From the NCBI RefSeq assembly GCF_001884135.1, contig NZ_MAOC01000004.1, forward strand, positions 1 to 64,000: a stretch of DNA of 64,000 nt, given 5' to 3'. Position 1 is the stretch's first letter, and each line of letters starts with the position of its first letter. Below, in pieces: positions 9,068 to 17,925 of the stretch. This DNA comes from Bacillus nitratireducens. Its GTDB lineage: Bacteria > Bacillota > Bacilli > Bacillales > Bacillaceae_G. A program made the translations under genes and the position numbers. Under the pieces are notes generated by a model. It had not been told where the DNA came from and did no database searches. It was given only the letters and a program-made list of their open reading frames with translations.

Positions 9068-10261
9068 CTAAACTGCAATTTTTTCTTCAACTGTTTCTTC
9101 TACTTTTACTCGTTTATCATAAATACTCGTTGCTATAATCGCTACTACAAGCATTACCATGATCGCTATAAACAATACTTCCATATTGTATATATCAACA
9201 ATCGCTCCGCCAACGACCGGTCCGAACATTTTCCCTACAGTCGCTGCGCTATTTACAACACCTTGATAAAAGCCTAATTTATCTTTCGGCGCAAGTATAT
9301 TTGCAATGGTTGGAACAGCTGGCCATACGAATAACTCACCAATTGTTAATGTCACCATCGCAACGAGGAACATCGTAAACTGCTGCGCTTGACTTAACAC
9401 AATGAATGACGCCGCAAAAATGATAATTCCAATCATAATTTGTTGTTTTAAAGAACGCTTCATCCAGCGAATTAGCATACTAACAAGCGGCTGGGCACAA
9501 ACAATCATCGCCCCGTTTATCGTCCATAATAAGCTGTAGTGACGAAGACTAATATTTAACTCTTGCATATACGTTGCAATTGCCCCTTGCCACTGTACAT
9601 ATGTAACCCAGCATAAAGCATATGCTACACATACGATAAGAAGTGCTTTGAATCCAGGTGTAAGTGACCACCCTTTTTTCGTTTCGATTTCTTTTTGTAC
9701 TCCTTGCTCTTTTTTGTCTTCCATACCTCGGAATCCAATAAAAGCAATTAGGAAGAAAACAAAGTATAAAATAAAGTTCGCTAAGAAAATATAATCAAAA
9801 CGATAAGACGCAACTAAACCACCGCATGCTGTTCCGATCGCAATCCCAACGTTTTGTCCAACATACATCGCATTAAATGCTCGTCTTCCGCCCTCTGGCC
9901 AAACCGTACCAACCATCGCATACATCGATGGAAAGACCATTCCAGAACCAAAGCCAATTAATGCTAGCCACACAACATATAACGGCCAACCATGGAAAAA
10001 CACAAGACCTAAAATCGATACGAGTGTAATGACAATCCCTACTAAAATTGATTTATAACCGCCCCATTTATCAAATAAAACACCGCCGAGCAAGTTCCCG
10101 ATTACACCAGTAAGCGAGTTGATCATTAATACCATTCCAGCCACTGATAAAGATTTTCCTAGGTGATCATGCAAATAAATTGTATTAAAAGGCCATAAAA
10201 AAGAAGCACCCGTGACATTAATAATCATCCCAGCTACTAATAGCCATACTTTCCTTGGCAT
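9068..10261 (-). CDS. MFS transporter (YttB-like)
   Basis: A 397-residue major facilitator with about twelve hydrophobic helices. The loop 2-3 signature region reads GGVLFDKWGGYKSILVG (about residues 50-66), matching the MFS A-motif pattern GxLxDrxGrr. The ATG at 10261 follows AGGAGGGG by five bases; an upstream in-frame ATG at 10294 has no such site. In B. subtilis the MFS gene yttB is near leuS, so this is probably its counterpart. Substrate is unknown; families of this type often export drugs or sugars. No terminator separates it from the leuS promoter, so some read-through into the leader is possible. Confidence 0.85.
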   Translation of the reverse strand: MPRKVWLLVAGMIINVTGASFLWPFNTIYLHDHLGKSLSVAGMVLMINSLTGVIGNLLGGVLFDKWGGYKSILVGIVITLVSILGLVFFHGWPLYVVWLALIGFGSGMVFPSMYAMVGTVWPEGGRRAFNAMYVGQNVGIAIGTACGGLVASYRFDYIFLANFILYFVFFLIAFIGFRGMEDKKEQGVQKEIETKKGWSLTPGFKALLIVCVAYALCWVTYVQWQGAIATYMQELNISLRHYSLLWTINGAMIVCAQPLVSMLIRWMKRSLKQQIMIGIIIFAASFIVLSQAQQFTMFLVAMVTLTIGELFVWPAVPTIANILAPKDKLGFYQGVVNSAATVGKMFGPVVGGAIVDIYNMEVLFIAIMVMLVVAIIATSIYDKRVKVEETVEEKIAV

Positions 10262-10371
10262 AGTCTCCCCTCCTATTCTATTTTTTTCGTTCATCTATAA
10301 CAGTAAAATTGTAGTCGTTTTTAAATAGGAAGGCAACTGATTAATAGTTGATGAAATTCAGATAATGGCAT

Positions 10372-10403
10372 AAAGGCGATTAGAAAAATTTCTAATCGCC
10401 TTT
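10372..10403. terminator. Strong hairpin terminator after khtU
   Basis: Near-perfect stem aaaggcgattagaaa / tttctaatcgccttt. It lies after the khtU stop and before the MFS gene on the minus strand. Confidence 0.7.
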
Positions 10404-10447
10404 GTGTCATTTTAATCTATATATAATGAAATCGTTCCCTTGTATAA

Positions 10448-11671
10448 TTACCCAACTTCTTTTTTACGTTTTGCACTTTCTTTAGCACTCCATTTAAACA
10501 TTTTATCTAGTAAGGAATATATTCTCCCAGACTCCTTCGTTAATAAAGGTCCTAAAGATGCCAATATTAAAACATACAAAGCAGAGAACGGTTTAATCGT
10601 TGCCATTAAGCCACCAGCGATGCCAATATTCGCGACAATAATGGAGAACTCTCCGCGTGATACAAGTGTTAAACCAATATTCGTAGAAGCCTTATGCGAT
10701 AACCCGGCTTTACGTCCTGCAATCATTCCAGCTGTAAAATTACCGATAAGAGTAATGAAAACTGCTCCTAATGCCAACCACACTGCTCCTCCAAGCGAAA
10801 ATGGATCTATACTTAAACCGAAGCTGAAAAAGAATATAGCTCCAAAGAAATCACAAAACGGGACGACGAGATGCTCGATCCGGTCACTATGCTCTGTTTC
10901 AGAAAAGACGAGTCCCAATAATAACGCCCCAATCGCCTCCGCAACATGAATCGTTTCTGAAAATCCTGCTACGAAAAATAAAATAGCGAATATTACGATA
11001 ATAAAAATTTCATTTGACGAAATATCTAATATTTTATTTAGAAACGGGGTAGCTTTTCTAGCGATTATAAAGAATAGGAGCATATACCCTACTGCGATTA
11101 ACACCGATGTAAGAGCACCTATAAATGACGTTGCACCTCCGAGTACTAACCCTGAAACGACTGATAAATATACAGCTAAAAAGATATCATCAAACATAAT
11201 GATCCCTAAAATGAGTTCTGTCTCTTTATTACCAGATCTCCTTAAATCAACAATTACTTTCGCTACAATTGCACTTGATGAAATTGTAATAATTCCTGCA
11301 ATAATTAATGTTTCTAATAAGGGGAAGCCCATAATATATCCATAAAGCAAACCTAATATAAAATTAAGCGATATGTGGACAGTCCCCCCGAAAGCAATCG
11401 ACTTTCCTGATTTAATTAATTTTTTTATTGAGAATTCTAAGCCTAAGTAGAATAGGAGGAATATGACGCCAACACGGCCGAGGAAGGAAATAACTTCTCC
11501 GCTTTCAATAAACCTTAAATCGATAAGCCCTAAATCTGGGGCATGAGGCCCCACTAACATACCGAGTATAATGAGAAACGGAATAATCGAAAACTTTAAC
11601 TTTGCAGCGAGGATAGCTGCAAAAGCTACTAATACTAACGCAGTTCCAACTTCAAAGATTAAAGTATCCAT
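10448..11671 (-). CDS. khtU: K+/H+ antiporter membrane subunit KhtU (CPA2 family)
   Basis: A 407-residue CPA2-family cation/proton antiporter with about twelve membrane helices, length equal to B. subtilis KhtU (YhaU). Family features include the N-terminal GTALVLVAFAAILAAKLKF, FLLFYLGLEFS in helix 3 and the DD pair in IMFDDIFLAVYL (about residues 165-176), the ion-binding region. It effluxes K+ (or NH4+) in exchange for protons, protecting against alkaline or methylglyoxal stress in B. subtilis. It starts three bases after the khtT stop, with GGAGGTGATT inside the end of khtT, so the two are coupled. A KhtS homologue is not present upstream. Confidence 0.9.
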   Translation of the reverse strand: MDTLIFEVGTALVLVAFAAILAAKLKFSIIPFLIILGMLVGPHAPDLGLIDLRFIESGEVISFLGRVGVIFLLFYLGLEFSIKKLIKSGKSIAFGGTVHISLNFILGLLYGYIMGFPLLETLIIAGIITISSSAIVAKVIVDLRRSGNKETELILGIIMFDDIFLAVYLSVVSGLVLGGATSFIGALTSVLIAVGYMLLFFIIARKATPFLNKILDISSNEIFIIVIFAILFFVAGFSETIHVAEAIGALLLGLVFSETEHSDRIEHLVVPFCDFFGAIFFFSFGLSIDPFSLGGAVWLALGAVFITLIGNFTAGMIAGRKAGLSHKASTNIGLTLVSRGEFSIIVANIGIAGGLMATIKPFSALYVLILASLGPLLTKESGRIYSLLDKMFKWSAKESAKRKKEVG

Positions 11672-11674
11672 CGA

Positions 11675-12172
11675 TTATGAATCACCTCCTGCTGAAAGCA
11701 ATTCATTAATAATTCTTTTCACTTCATGCCTTTCACCCGATAATACGAGCATATCGCCAGCTTCAATAATAGAGTCTGGACCTGGATTGAAGAACTTCTT
11801 CATATTCTTTTTCAAAATAGCAATAATCGTTACGTTATATGTTTTTCTGACATGTAAGCTACCAATTGTTTTTTGTACCACTGGTGCGTTATTTTCTACT
11901 TTAAACCATTCAATTGATAACCCTTCAAAAGCCATCTCAATTGTGTCTAAAGCTTGTGGTCTATATACCATTCCGCCTAATATGGCCGCAATTTGTCTCG
12001 CTTCAGAATCACGAAGAGAAATGCTTGAAATACTCTCATCATGATCAGCATCAAAATGATACATTTCCCTTCTTCCATCATCATGAATAACAATAACCAT
12101 TTTTTCATTACCCTTTGTTATAACTTCAAATTTACATCCAATTCCAGGTAGTTCACTTTCTCTAATATTCAT
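11675..12172 (-). CDS. khtT: K+/H+ antiporter regulatory subunit KhtT (RCK_C/TrkA-C domain)
   Basis: A 165-residue cytosolic regulatory partner of KhtU. The C-terminal half is a TrkA-C (RCK_C) domain ending in PGPDSIIEAGDMLVLSGERHEVKRI (shown to its key end), the ligand-binding region that senses cyclic di-AMP in B. subtilis KhtT. The N-terminal half opens with ESELPGIGCKFEVITKGNEK. The ATG at 12172 is preceded by AGGAGGCGGG. It is the first gene of the khtTU pair on the minus strand. Confidence 0.9.
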   Translation of the reverse strand: MNIRESELPGIGCKFEVITKGNEKMVIVIHDDGRREMYHFDADHDESISSISLRDSEARQIAAILGGMVYRPQALDTIEMAFEGLSIEWFKVENNAPVVQKTIGSLHVRKTYNVTIIAILKKNMKKFFNPGPDSIIEAGDMLVLSGERHEVKRIINELLSAGGDS

Positions 12173-12213
12173 ATTCCCGCCTCCTAAAATTTTTTAGTTA
12201 CGGCTCTTTCCTT

Positions 12214-12780
12214 TTACAAATCTACATCAATCTCTGTTTTAAACTTCTCATCTTTTGAGATTCCTAAATACTTGAGCGTCTCTGATGGAGTTGCGTGATG
12301 AAAATGCTTTTGCAATAGCGCAATCGCTATTCCTCTTTTGTACGCATGAAATCCAAATGTTTTTCGCATTGAATTCGTTCCAATCTTTCCAACAATCCCA
12401 ACCGCTTCAGCTGCGCTATGGATAACACGATACGCTTGTTGGCGCGAGATTGAATTTGTCGTTTTATTAGATTGAAATACGTAGTTTTCTCTTTGAGCAT
12501 CAATAGATTGTACGTAATCTAAAAGGGCTTCTTTTACTTTTGTATTTAAATAAATATCTTGTTTAAATTTTTCATCTTTCACAGGAAGAGAATAAAACTC
12601 TTTAACAGTCTTATCTTCATTTAATACCTCTTCAAATTTCATACTAAGTAGCTCAGTAATCTTTAATCCAGTGTTAATTCCAATAACAAATAAAAGATAA
12701 TCTCGCTGCGAGTGCTCTTTTAAATAACTTTTCATAGCCTCAATTTGGCTTATATCTTTTAATGCCTCTACAACTTCCAT
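12214..12780 (-). CDS. Orphan small tyrosine recombinase (catalytic domain only, YoeC-like)
   Basis: A 188-residue protein that covers only the catalytic domain of a tyrosine recombinase. Recognisable blocks: box I TGLKITELL (residues 37-45), box II TNSMRKTFGFHAY (135-147), box III FHHATPSETLKYLGI (160-174) with the presumed nucleophile Tyr171 and His162. Two usual catalytic positions are changed: Lys40 stands where box I normally has Arg, and Asn136 where the HxxR motif has His. The Arg139 is kept. No phage genes or attachment-site repeats are near, so it looks like a chromosomal orphan such as B. subtilis YoeC. It may bind DNA without efficient recombination. Start ATG follows GAGGAGA. Confidence 0.8.
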   Translation of the reverse strand: MEVVEALKDISQIEAMKSYLKEHSQRDYLLFVIGINTGLKITELLSMKFEEVLNEDKTVKEFYSLPVKDEKFKQDIYLNTKVKEALLDYVQSIDAQRENYVFQSNKTTNSISRQQAYRVIHSAAEAVGIVGKIGTNSMRKTFGFHAYKRGIAIALLQKHFHHATPSETLKYLGISKDEKFKTEIDVDL

Positions 12781-13090
12781 ACATGTATCTCCTCATCTTA
12801 TGAACGGTAATTTTCTCATTATCCTGTCCATTTTACCTTATCATGCTATGAGATTTCCATGTATTATCCATTATTTTCACAATATACTCTTACGACAATT
12901 TTTCATTTGGAAATTTATGATTGTACAAATACGGTGTGGGTAGAAAAAATAGGGGGAGTACAAGTTCAGCTTCTTTCTACAGATCGGATTCCTCCTTTCA
13001 TTTTTCGGTTGCTGATACTTTCATATCATGTTACTTATTTACATTATATTATATATTTCAGTAACATTAAAGTGTTTTTTCTGAAAATAA
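12781..13090. other. Intergenic gap, no gene seen
   Basis: About 310 bases upstream of the recombinase gene and downstream of the ABC operon. A 102-codon plus-strand frame from 12859 lacks a ribosome site and runs through the terminator into the ABC permease gene, so it is not called. A possible minus-strand promoter for the recombinase lies near 12840-12900. Nothing else was recognised. Confidence 0.5.
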
Positions 13091-13121
13091 TAAAAACCGA
13101 GCAGTTTCGCTCGGTTTTTAT
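13091..13121. terminator. Terminator of the BceAB-type operon
   Basis: Stem aaaaaccgagc / gctcggttttt with loop agttt, T-rich on both strands; it abuts the permease stop codon. Confidence 0.85.
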
Positions 13122-14980
13122 TAATCTTCTTTCGGAAGAACAATTCCTTTATACAATTGAACTGTAATGAAGTAATAAATCGCATAAATAACTACAAAAA
13201 TTACAATTGGTACCCAAATACGGAAGTACGGATCCATTAAAATAAATCCGAAAATATTCATACCAACTAATACGTGAGCGATACCCACAATTGCCGGGAA
13301 TAAGAATACTAGGAATAATTCTTTATAAATTGATTTCGTTAATAACTCACGGCGCACACCGATTTTACGAAGCATTTGATAACGCGTAATATCTTTTGAT
13401 GCACCAGAAAGAATTTTAAACATTAAACAACTTGCCATCATTGCTAAAAACGCAATTCCAAGGAAGAATCCCATAAATACTGTTCCACTCGCAACGCCGT
13501 AGAACCCATTGTAAGATTGATATTTACTATCTAATCTTTCAGCTTTTACATTTTTATATTTAACTAGCTGCAACTCGTCAAGTTTTTTCCATTCTTTTGT
13601 GTATGCTACAAAATCGTCTGTTTTTCCAGTAACTACGATTCCTTCTTTACCATTTACATTATCGTACATTTTCTGATCTACAATTTTAATTGCATGGTCT
13701 TCATATAGATAAAATGGCTGAATTGTTCTGAAAGCCTCGTTCCATTCTTCTGGAAGTTCTTTAGCGCTCGCATCTTTTTCATTCATTTCTCTAGAAACTG
13801 CACCTACTGGCAGTTCCTCTGAAACTTTCTTTGTTTTTCCTAAATCCTTCATACTTTCCATCTGTTTTGTATCTTGTACGAAAGGAGGATTTTTCTCTAA
13901 ATCTTCTTTTACATAATAAACGTATTTATTATCAACTTTGTAACGATATTCATTTTTCTCTTTAAATGTAATACCATCTAAAATTTTCTTTTCTTCTGTT
14001 GTTGGGTTATGAATAACTGAATCATATATTACTAAACCATCAACCATTTTTATCACGTTATTTTTAAACGCCATACCACCTGAAATTGCACCCGCTCCAA
14101 GAGCAACTAACATCGCTACCGTTGCAAGTACTTTCGTTAAGCTATTAATACGGAAGTTTAATTGTGCAAACGTAAAGGCATTAAGTCCTTTTTCACTACG
14201 CTTTTTATTACTCTTTAACTTTCTAATGATAACTGGGAGAAATGATCCAAATAGCATGTAAGTACCAGTTGTTGTTGTAATTAATGCAATAAGGATTCCC
14301 ATTTCTCTTAGTTTTTCCATGTAAATCATTGATGCATAGCCAATTCCTAATAAAATAACAGCAAGGATTGCAACGACACCTGTCATTTTACCTTTTACTG
14401 CAACACGCTCTGTTTGTGCATCTGCATGTACAAGTTGCAGTACAGAAATACGTGATAACTTAATACTATTCATAATTGCCGATAATACAAATAGTGCAAA
14501 GAAGAAGATGCAAGTAACAGTCATAGATGGTAGATAAAATGCTTTATAACCTTCACCAGCAAATTCTAATTGTTTCATTAATAACTGTCCGATACCTTCT
14601 GCAAGTCCTACACCAACTGTAATACCAATCGCAAGAGAAGCAGCACCTAATACAATCGTTTCAATAAACATAAGCAATGTAACTTTATGTTTTTTTGCTC
14701 CTAACATCATATACATACCAAACTCTTTTTGACGAAGAGATAATAAGAAAGAGTTCGCATATAAAATATAGAAGAACGTTATAATGGCTAGTAAAAATGA
14801 ACCTGCTTGGAATACGAATCCAATTGATTGAATAACCGAATTAGATTCGATAAACGCTTTATTCAGCGCTAACGTTTGGAACATATAAAAAATTGAAATC
14901 GACATGACAAGACCAACAAGTAAGACGATATAATCTTTCAGCTTACTTTTTAGCCCTGACATGGAAAGTTTAAATAACAT
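13121..14980 (-). CDS. BceB-type ABC transporter permease (FtsX family)
   Basis: A 619-residue permease with a BceB-like layout: N-terminal helix from LKDYIVLLVGLVMSISIFYM, three further helix groups, one large extracellular domain (about residues 320-510) and a C-terminal FtsX helix cluster. The stretch LRQKEFGMYMMLGAKKHKV (about residues 77-95) is typical of this family. BceAB transporters remove or disrupt cell-wall-active peptides such as bacitracin and also act as sensors for a partner histidine kinase. It follows the ATPase gene by 17 bases. No response regulator or kinase is adjacent, unlike bceRSAB. Confidence 0.88.
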   Translation of the reverse strand: MLFKLSMSGLKSKLKDYIVLLVGLVMSISIFYMFQTLALNKAFIESNSVIQSIGFVFQAGSFLLAIITFFYILYANSFLLSLRQKEFGMYMMLGAKKHKVTLLMFIETIVLGAASLAIGITVGVGLAEGIGQLLMKQLEFAGEGYKAFYLPSMTVTCIFFFALFVLSAIMNSIKLSRISVLQLVHADAQTERVAVKGKMTGVVAILAVILLGIGYASMIYMEKLREMGILIALITTTTGTYMLFGSFLPVIIRKLKSNKKRSEKGLNAFTFAQLNFRINSLTKVLATVAMLVALGAGAISGGMAFKNNVIKMVDGLVIYDSVIHNPTTEEKKILDGITFKEKNEYRYKVDNKYVYYVKEDLEKNPPFVQDTKQMESMKDLGKTKKVSEELPVGAVSREMNEKDASAKELPEEWNEAFRTIQPFYLYEDHAIKIVDQKMYDNVNGKEGIVVTGKTDDFVAYTKEWKKLDELQLVKYKNVKAERLDSKYQSYNGFYGVASGTVFMGFFLGIAFLAMMASCLMFKILSGASKDITRYQMLRKIGVRRELLTKSIYKELFLVFLFPAIVGIAHVLVGMNIFGFILMDPYFRIWVPIVIFVVIYAIYYFITVQLYKGIVLPKED

Positions 14981-14997
14981 AGCCTAGACCTCCCTTC

Positions 14998-15759
14998 TTA
15001 CGCTTTTTGTGTACCTAAATCTGCAAGTACATCTAAAATTTCTTTATAAAACTCTTCACGCGTACCACCGCGATGAATTTCTTTATATAGCTCACCATCT
15101 TGAATGAATAAAATACGCTGACAGTAACTTGCACTATATGGATCGTGCGTAACCATCATAATAGATACGCCTTGTTCTTCATTTAAGTTTGTCATCGCAT
15201 CAAGTAAACTCGCTGCATTTTTAGAATCAAGAGCTCCTGTTGGCTCGTCCCCTAAAATAATTGCCGGTTCATGCACTAAAGCGCGTGCTGCTGCTGAACG
15301 CTGCTTCTGTCCACCAGATACTTCAGATGGATACTTTTGAAGAATTTCTGTAATCCCTAACATATCCGCTACTTTCTCTACTTTCGGTCCAATATTACGT
15401 GATGGAACACCTTGAAGGGAAAGTGGAAGTGCAATGTTCTCATAAATAGATAAATTCTCTAATAAGTTAAAGTCTTGGAAGATGAATCCTAACTTTTGCG
15501 AACGGAAATCAGAAAGCTCACCTTGCTTCATTTTCGTAATGTCCGTACCCGCAATTTCAACAACGCCGCCCGTTGCTTTATCAAGCGTTGAAATTACATT
15601 TAACAATGTCGTTTTACCAGAACCTGATGGTCCCATAATTCCGACAAACTCACCCTCTTGAATTGAGAATGAAACACCTTTTAACGCATGTGATTGGTTC
15701 TCACCTTTTTTACCGTACACTTTTTGAACGTTTTTCACGTCTACAACTGGTTTCGTCAT
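14998..15759 (-). CDS. BceA-type ABC transporter ATP-binding protein
   Basis: A 253-residue ATPase, the same length as B. subtilis BceA. Walker A is GPSGSGKTT (residues about 43-51), the Q-loop FIFQDFNLL, signature SGGQKQR, Walker B AIILGDEP followed by TGALDSKN, and the H-loop VTHDPYSA. The gene begins with ATG at 15759 behind AGGAGGA and is co-transcribed with the permease. In B. subtilis bceAB (ytsCD) also lies near leuS, supporting an antimicrobial peptide resistance role. Substrate specificity is not visible. Confidence 0.92.
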   Translation of the reverse strand: MTKPVVDVKNVQKVYGKKGENQSHALKGVSFSIQEGEFVGIMGPSGSGKTTLLNVISTLDKATGGVVEIAGTDITKMKQGELSDFRSQKLGFIFQDFNLLENLSIYENIALPLSLQGVPSRNIGPKVEKVADMLGITEILQKYPSEVSGGQKQRSAAARALVHEPAIILGDEPTGALDSKNAASLLDAMTNLNEEQGVSIMMVTHDPYSASYCQRILFIQDGELYKEIHRGGTREEFYKEILDVLADLGTQKA

Positions 15760-15922
15760 ATATATCCTCCTACGCTTGTTTTTCCATTACCTATTTTGCG
15801 CCTTTTGGAGAGGAACTGCTATTTGTTAACATTACAATTACCTTACACTTTTGTAATATAAAAAAGGTGCGCTTGTAAGGTAAGCTTTTTCATTTTAAAT
15901 ACATTCACTTCCTTCATTGATA

Positions 15923-16001
15923 AATGAAATTTTATCGGCGATAATTTCACTTTTATCAGCTATGTGATAAGGAATATCAACTTACCGACAAAAGGTGACA
16001 A
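15923..16001. repeat. Dispersed repeat, family B, copy 1
   Basis: About 79 bp starting aaatgaaattttatcggcg and ending accgacaaaaggtgacaa. It aligns along its length with 56721-56798 on the same strand and in part with 19488-19515 and 35553-35575. It lies between the DUF418 terminator and the BceA promoter region. Confidence 0.65.
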
Positions 16002-16005
16002 TAAA

Positions 16006-16040
16006 AAATGGGTTGTTCCGTTTATGGAACAGCCCATTTC
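16006..16040. terminator. Terminator of the DUF418 gene
   Basis: Stem aaatgggttgttcc / ggaacagcccattt with loop gttta-like; on the minus strand it is followed by T-rich sequence. Confidence 0.85.
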
Positions 16041-16045
16041 TATCT

Positions 16046-17068
16046 TTATTTCTTTAAAGGTGTTACCGTCCAATACGTAATAACACGCCAAATCCATTCT
16101 AATGGACCCATTTTAAAGATTTTCATCCAAATCACACTGAAAATAATTTGAATTGCATAAATTGTGATACACACATATAGCGTCTGCATGTACGTTAAGT
16201 TTCCTGCAAAGTTAAATACACTGCCCGCAATTAAAATCATTACAGTTTGTCCGATATAATTTGTTAAAGCCATACGACCGTAATATTTCAGTGGTGCTAA
16301 CAATGTTTGAACTGGTTTTAATTGAAGTAGCAAAATTAATGCTCCGACATAGAAAGCTGAAATAATTGGTCCAACTGTCACTCCAATTTTTAAAAATTGA
16401 CCTGCAGCATCCATTGTTCCATCCTCATTCATAATTATCATATTTACAAATGGTTCAGCAGGAACATGCCCATATTGATACCATAAAGCTATCACACTTA
16501 AAACAAACATAACGCCTGTAAAAATAGCGACTTGCTTTATTTTCGCTGAAAGGTTTTCAAATACTTTGTACTGTCCTGCAGCAAGACCTAATAAAATTAA
16601 ACCTAATGGTAATAATTCCTTAGCTGCCATAATACTAAAAGCTATCGTAAGAATAAGACCTACTACCAAATTTATTTGCTTCTTCACTTTATAAAATGGT
16701 AAAGTTACTAATCCACAAATTGCGTATAACGCTAGTGCTTCCCCAGGCTGAAACATTTGATGAATCAAACCAAAAATAAATAGTGCAACTAAGCGGCGTA
16801 GAAATAGAACATATCCATTCTTCCCTTTCGCAATCGCTCTTGTAATGAAGATATAGAATCCTACTCCAAATAAGAATGAAAAGATTGAGAAGAAACGCCC
16901 TTCTACAAATAAGTATAGAAACCTTTGATAACTTGCATCCACTGTATTAGGATCTGGAACTTTAATATTCAGTAGTGCAAGAATATTTACTAAAATAATC
17001 CCCAGTAATGCGAAGCCACGAATGTAATCTAACTCATCAATTCGTTTGTTTGTAATATTGTTCCCCAT
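16046..17068 (-). CDS. DUF418 / YeiB-family membrane protein
   Basis: A 340-residue polytopic membrane protein. The N-terminus RIDELDYIRGFALLGIILVNI (about residues 9-28) is the hallmark opening of the DUF418/YeiB-YxaH family; the C-terminal DUF418 domain ends with GPLEWIWRVITYW. It is somewhat shorter than the roughly 400-residue B. subtilis relatives YxaH and YrkO. The ATG at 17068 follows AAGGAG. The family has no established biochemical role. It is monocistronic with its own terminator. Confidence 0.88.
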   Translation of the reverse strand: MGNNITNKRIDELDYIRGFALLGIILVNILALLNIKVPDPNTVDASYQRFLYLFVEGRFFSIFSFLFGVGFYIFITRAIAKGKNGYVLFLRRLVALFIFGLIHQMFQPGEALALYAICGLVTLPFYKVKKQINLVVGLILTIAFSIMAAKELLPLGLILLGLAAGQYKVFENLSAKIKQVAIFTGVMFVLSVIALWYQYGHVPAEPFVNMIIMNEDGTMDAAGQFLKIGVTVGPIISAFYVGALILLLQLKPVQTLLAPLKYYGRMALTNYIGQTVMILIAGSVFNFAGNLTYMQTLYVCITIYAIQIIFSVIWMKIFKMGPLEWIWRVITYWTVTPLKK

Positions 17069-17236
17069 AAAGCAACTCCTTGTCCAAAATTAAATCCTCC
17101 CTTACTCTACTGGAAAAGGCCTCTCGTAACTATCGACAAACCTTACAGAAATCTTACATTATTGTCATATAGTAAAATAAAACTTTAATCGGTATGTGAG
17201 TTGTTCATCCCGCACTACTCAGCCATTTTCGATGCA

Positions 17237-17269
17237 AAATAAAACCAGGTCATATTGCGACCTGGTTTA
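17237..17269 (-). terminator. Terminator of the ytzC/SASP-like operon
   Basis: Minus strand aaaccaggtc / gacctggttt with loop gcaatat and a following TTTTATTTT; the stem starts at the stop codon of the small gene. Confidence 0.85.
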
Positions 17270-17416
17270 CTCTGATTGCTTTGATCTTTGCGGTTGTCCC
17301 TTTTTACTATTACGCTGTTTCACTTGAACAACCGGATCTAGCTCATTCGAAAATTCAGCGTTATGTCCATTTTGTGTTTTTTGCTCTGGATTATTTTGAT
17401 CTGAACGTTTCGCCAT
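17267..17416 (-). CDS. Gamma-type SASP-like small spore protein
   Basis: A 49-residue hydrophilic protein starting MAKRSDQNNPEQ. Its centre, NAEFSNELDPVVQVKQRNSK (residues 19-38), resembles the repeat of gamma-type small acid-soluble spore proteins (tEFAtETdvqaVKqqNakS), here present once instead of twice. Gamma-SASPs are amino-acid stores in spores. The ATG at 17416 is preceded by AAGGAGTGA. It lies 15 bases after ytzC and probably shares its transcript. The similarity is by eye and the call is moderate. Confidence 0.6.
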   Translation of the reverse strand: MAKRSDQNNPEQKTQNGHNAEFSNELDPVVQVKQRNSKKGQPQRSKQSE

Positions 17417-17431
17417 TACATTCACTCCTTA

Positions 17432-17695
17432 TTAGTGCGGTGTAATAATCATTTGATGTTGCAGTTGGCGAATTGCCATACGTGCTCTATTTAACTGTTC
17501 GCGTTGCTCATCATTCGCATGTTGTTGCATCGTTTGTAAATCGTTATATGCTTGTTCTAATTGTAACTGCGCATCCGAATACTCCATCGTATTGTAATGC
17601 TCTTGTCTCATGCCAAGGTCTAATTGTTCTTTCGCATATTCCACCGCTTGTTCCGCTTGTGTAATATACGATTCAAGTGATTGACGCTCTGCCAT
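17432..17695 (-). CDS. ytzC: YtzC family protein (DUF2524)
   Basis: An 87-residue, highly charged, probably alpha-helical protein (MAERQSLESYITQAEQAVEY...), rich in Gln and Glu with a coiled-coil look over residues 10-75. The start is the ATG at 17695, five bases after AAGGAGGGA; the in-frame extension to 17746 lacks a ribosome site. The position next to ytqA matches B. subtilis ytzC. Function unknown, possibly sporulation-related given the SASP-like gene downstream. Confidence 0.8.
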   Translation of the reverse strand: MAERQSLESYITQAEQAVEYAKEQLDLGMRQEHYNTMEYSDAQLQLEQAYNDLQTMQQHANDEQREQLNRARMAIRQLQHQMIITPH

Positions 17696-17778
17696 AATTG
17701 TCCCTCCTTGCTTCAATTCCCCTTTAGTGTGTCCCTTCCATCTCAACCTTATGAGTATGTTATAATGGATTTTGTTTC

Positions 17779-17866
17779 ATCTCGCTATTTGTGGGCAGTA
17801 AGACCCAACCTCAAAATTCGGCTGGAACGAAGAAGATAAACAGGAGTCGGGCTACACGTAAATACC
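17779..17866 (-). repeat. Dispersed hairpin repeat, family A, divergent inverted copy
   Basis: Contains gtgggcagtaagacc and cctcaaaattcggct, the reverse-strand equivalents of the copies at 23305-23391 and 56617-56707. The second arm differs (caggagtcgggc instead of the usual complement), so the copy is rearranged. Confidence 0.6.
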
Positions 17867-17872
17867 CGATTG

Positions 17873-17925
17873 GTTCAACTAATACTCAGTGGGGATAGAC
17901 ACTCCCCACTGAGTATTAGTTGAAC
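17873..17925. repeat. Perfect 23-bp inverted repeat upstream of ytqA
   Basis: Arms of 23 bases (starting gttcaactaatactcagt) are exact reverse complements with a seven-base loop tagacac. It ends 31 bases before the ytqA start. It is T-rich on the 3' side (tttattttg) and could act as a terminator or leader hairpin. Confidence 0.8.

Noticed and set aside
10440-10949. 169-codon plus-strand frame opposite khtU
   Set aside because: It lies antisense to a clear membrane antiporter gene and has no ribosome site or recognisable domain.
12214-12780. Prophage or integrative element marked by the integrase
   Set aside because: No phage genes, attachment repeats, tRNA or composition change nearby; flanking genes are core.
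12859-13167. 102-codon plus-strand frame before the BceB-type gene
   Set aside because: No ribosome site, odd composition, and it runs through a terminator into the opposite-strand permease gene.
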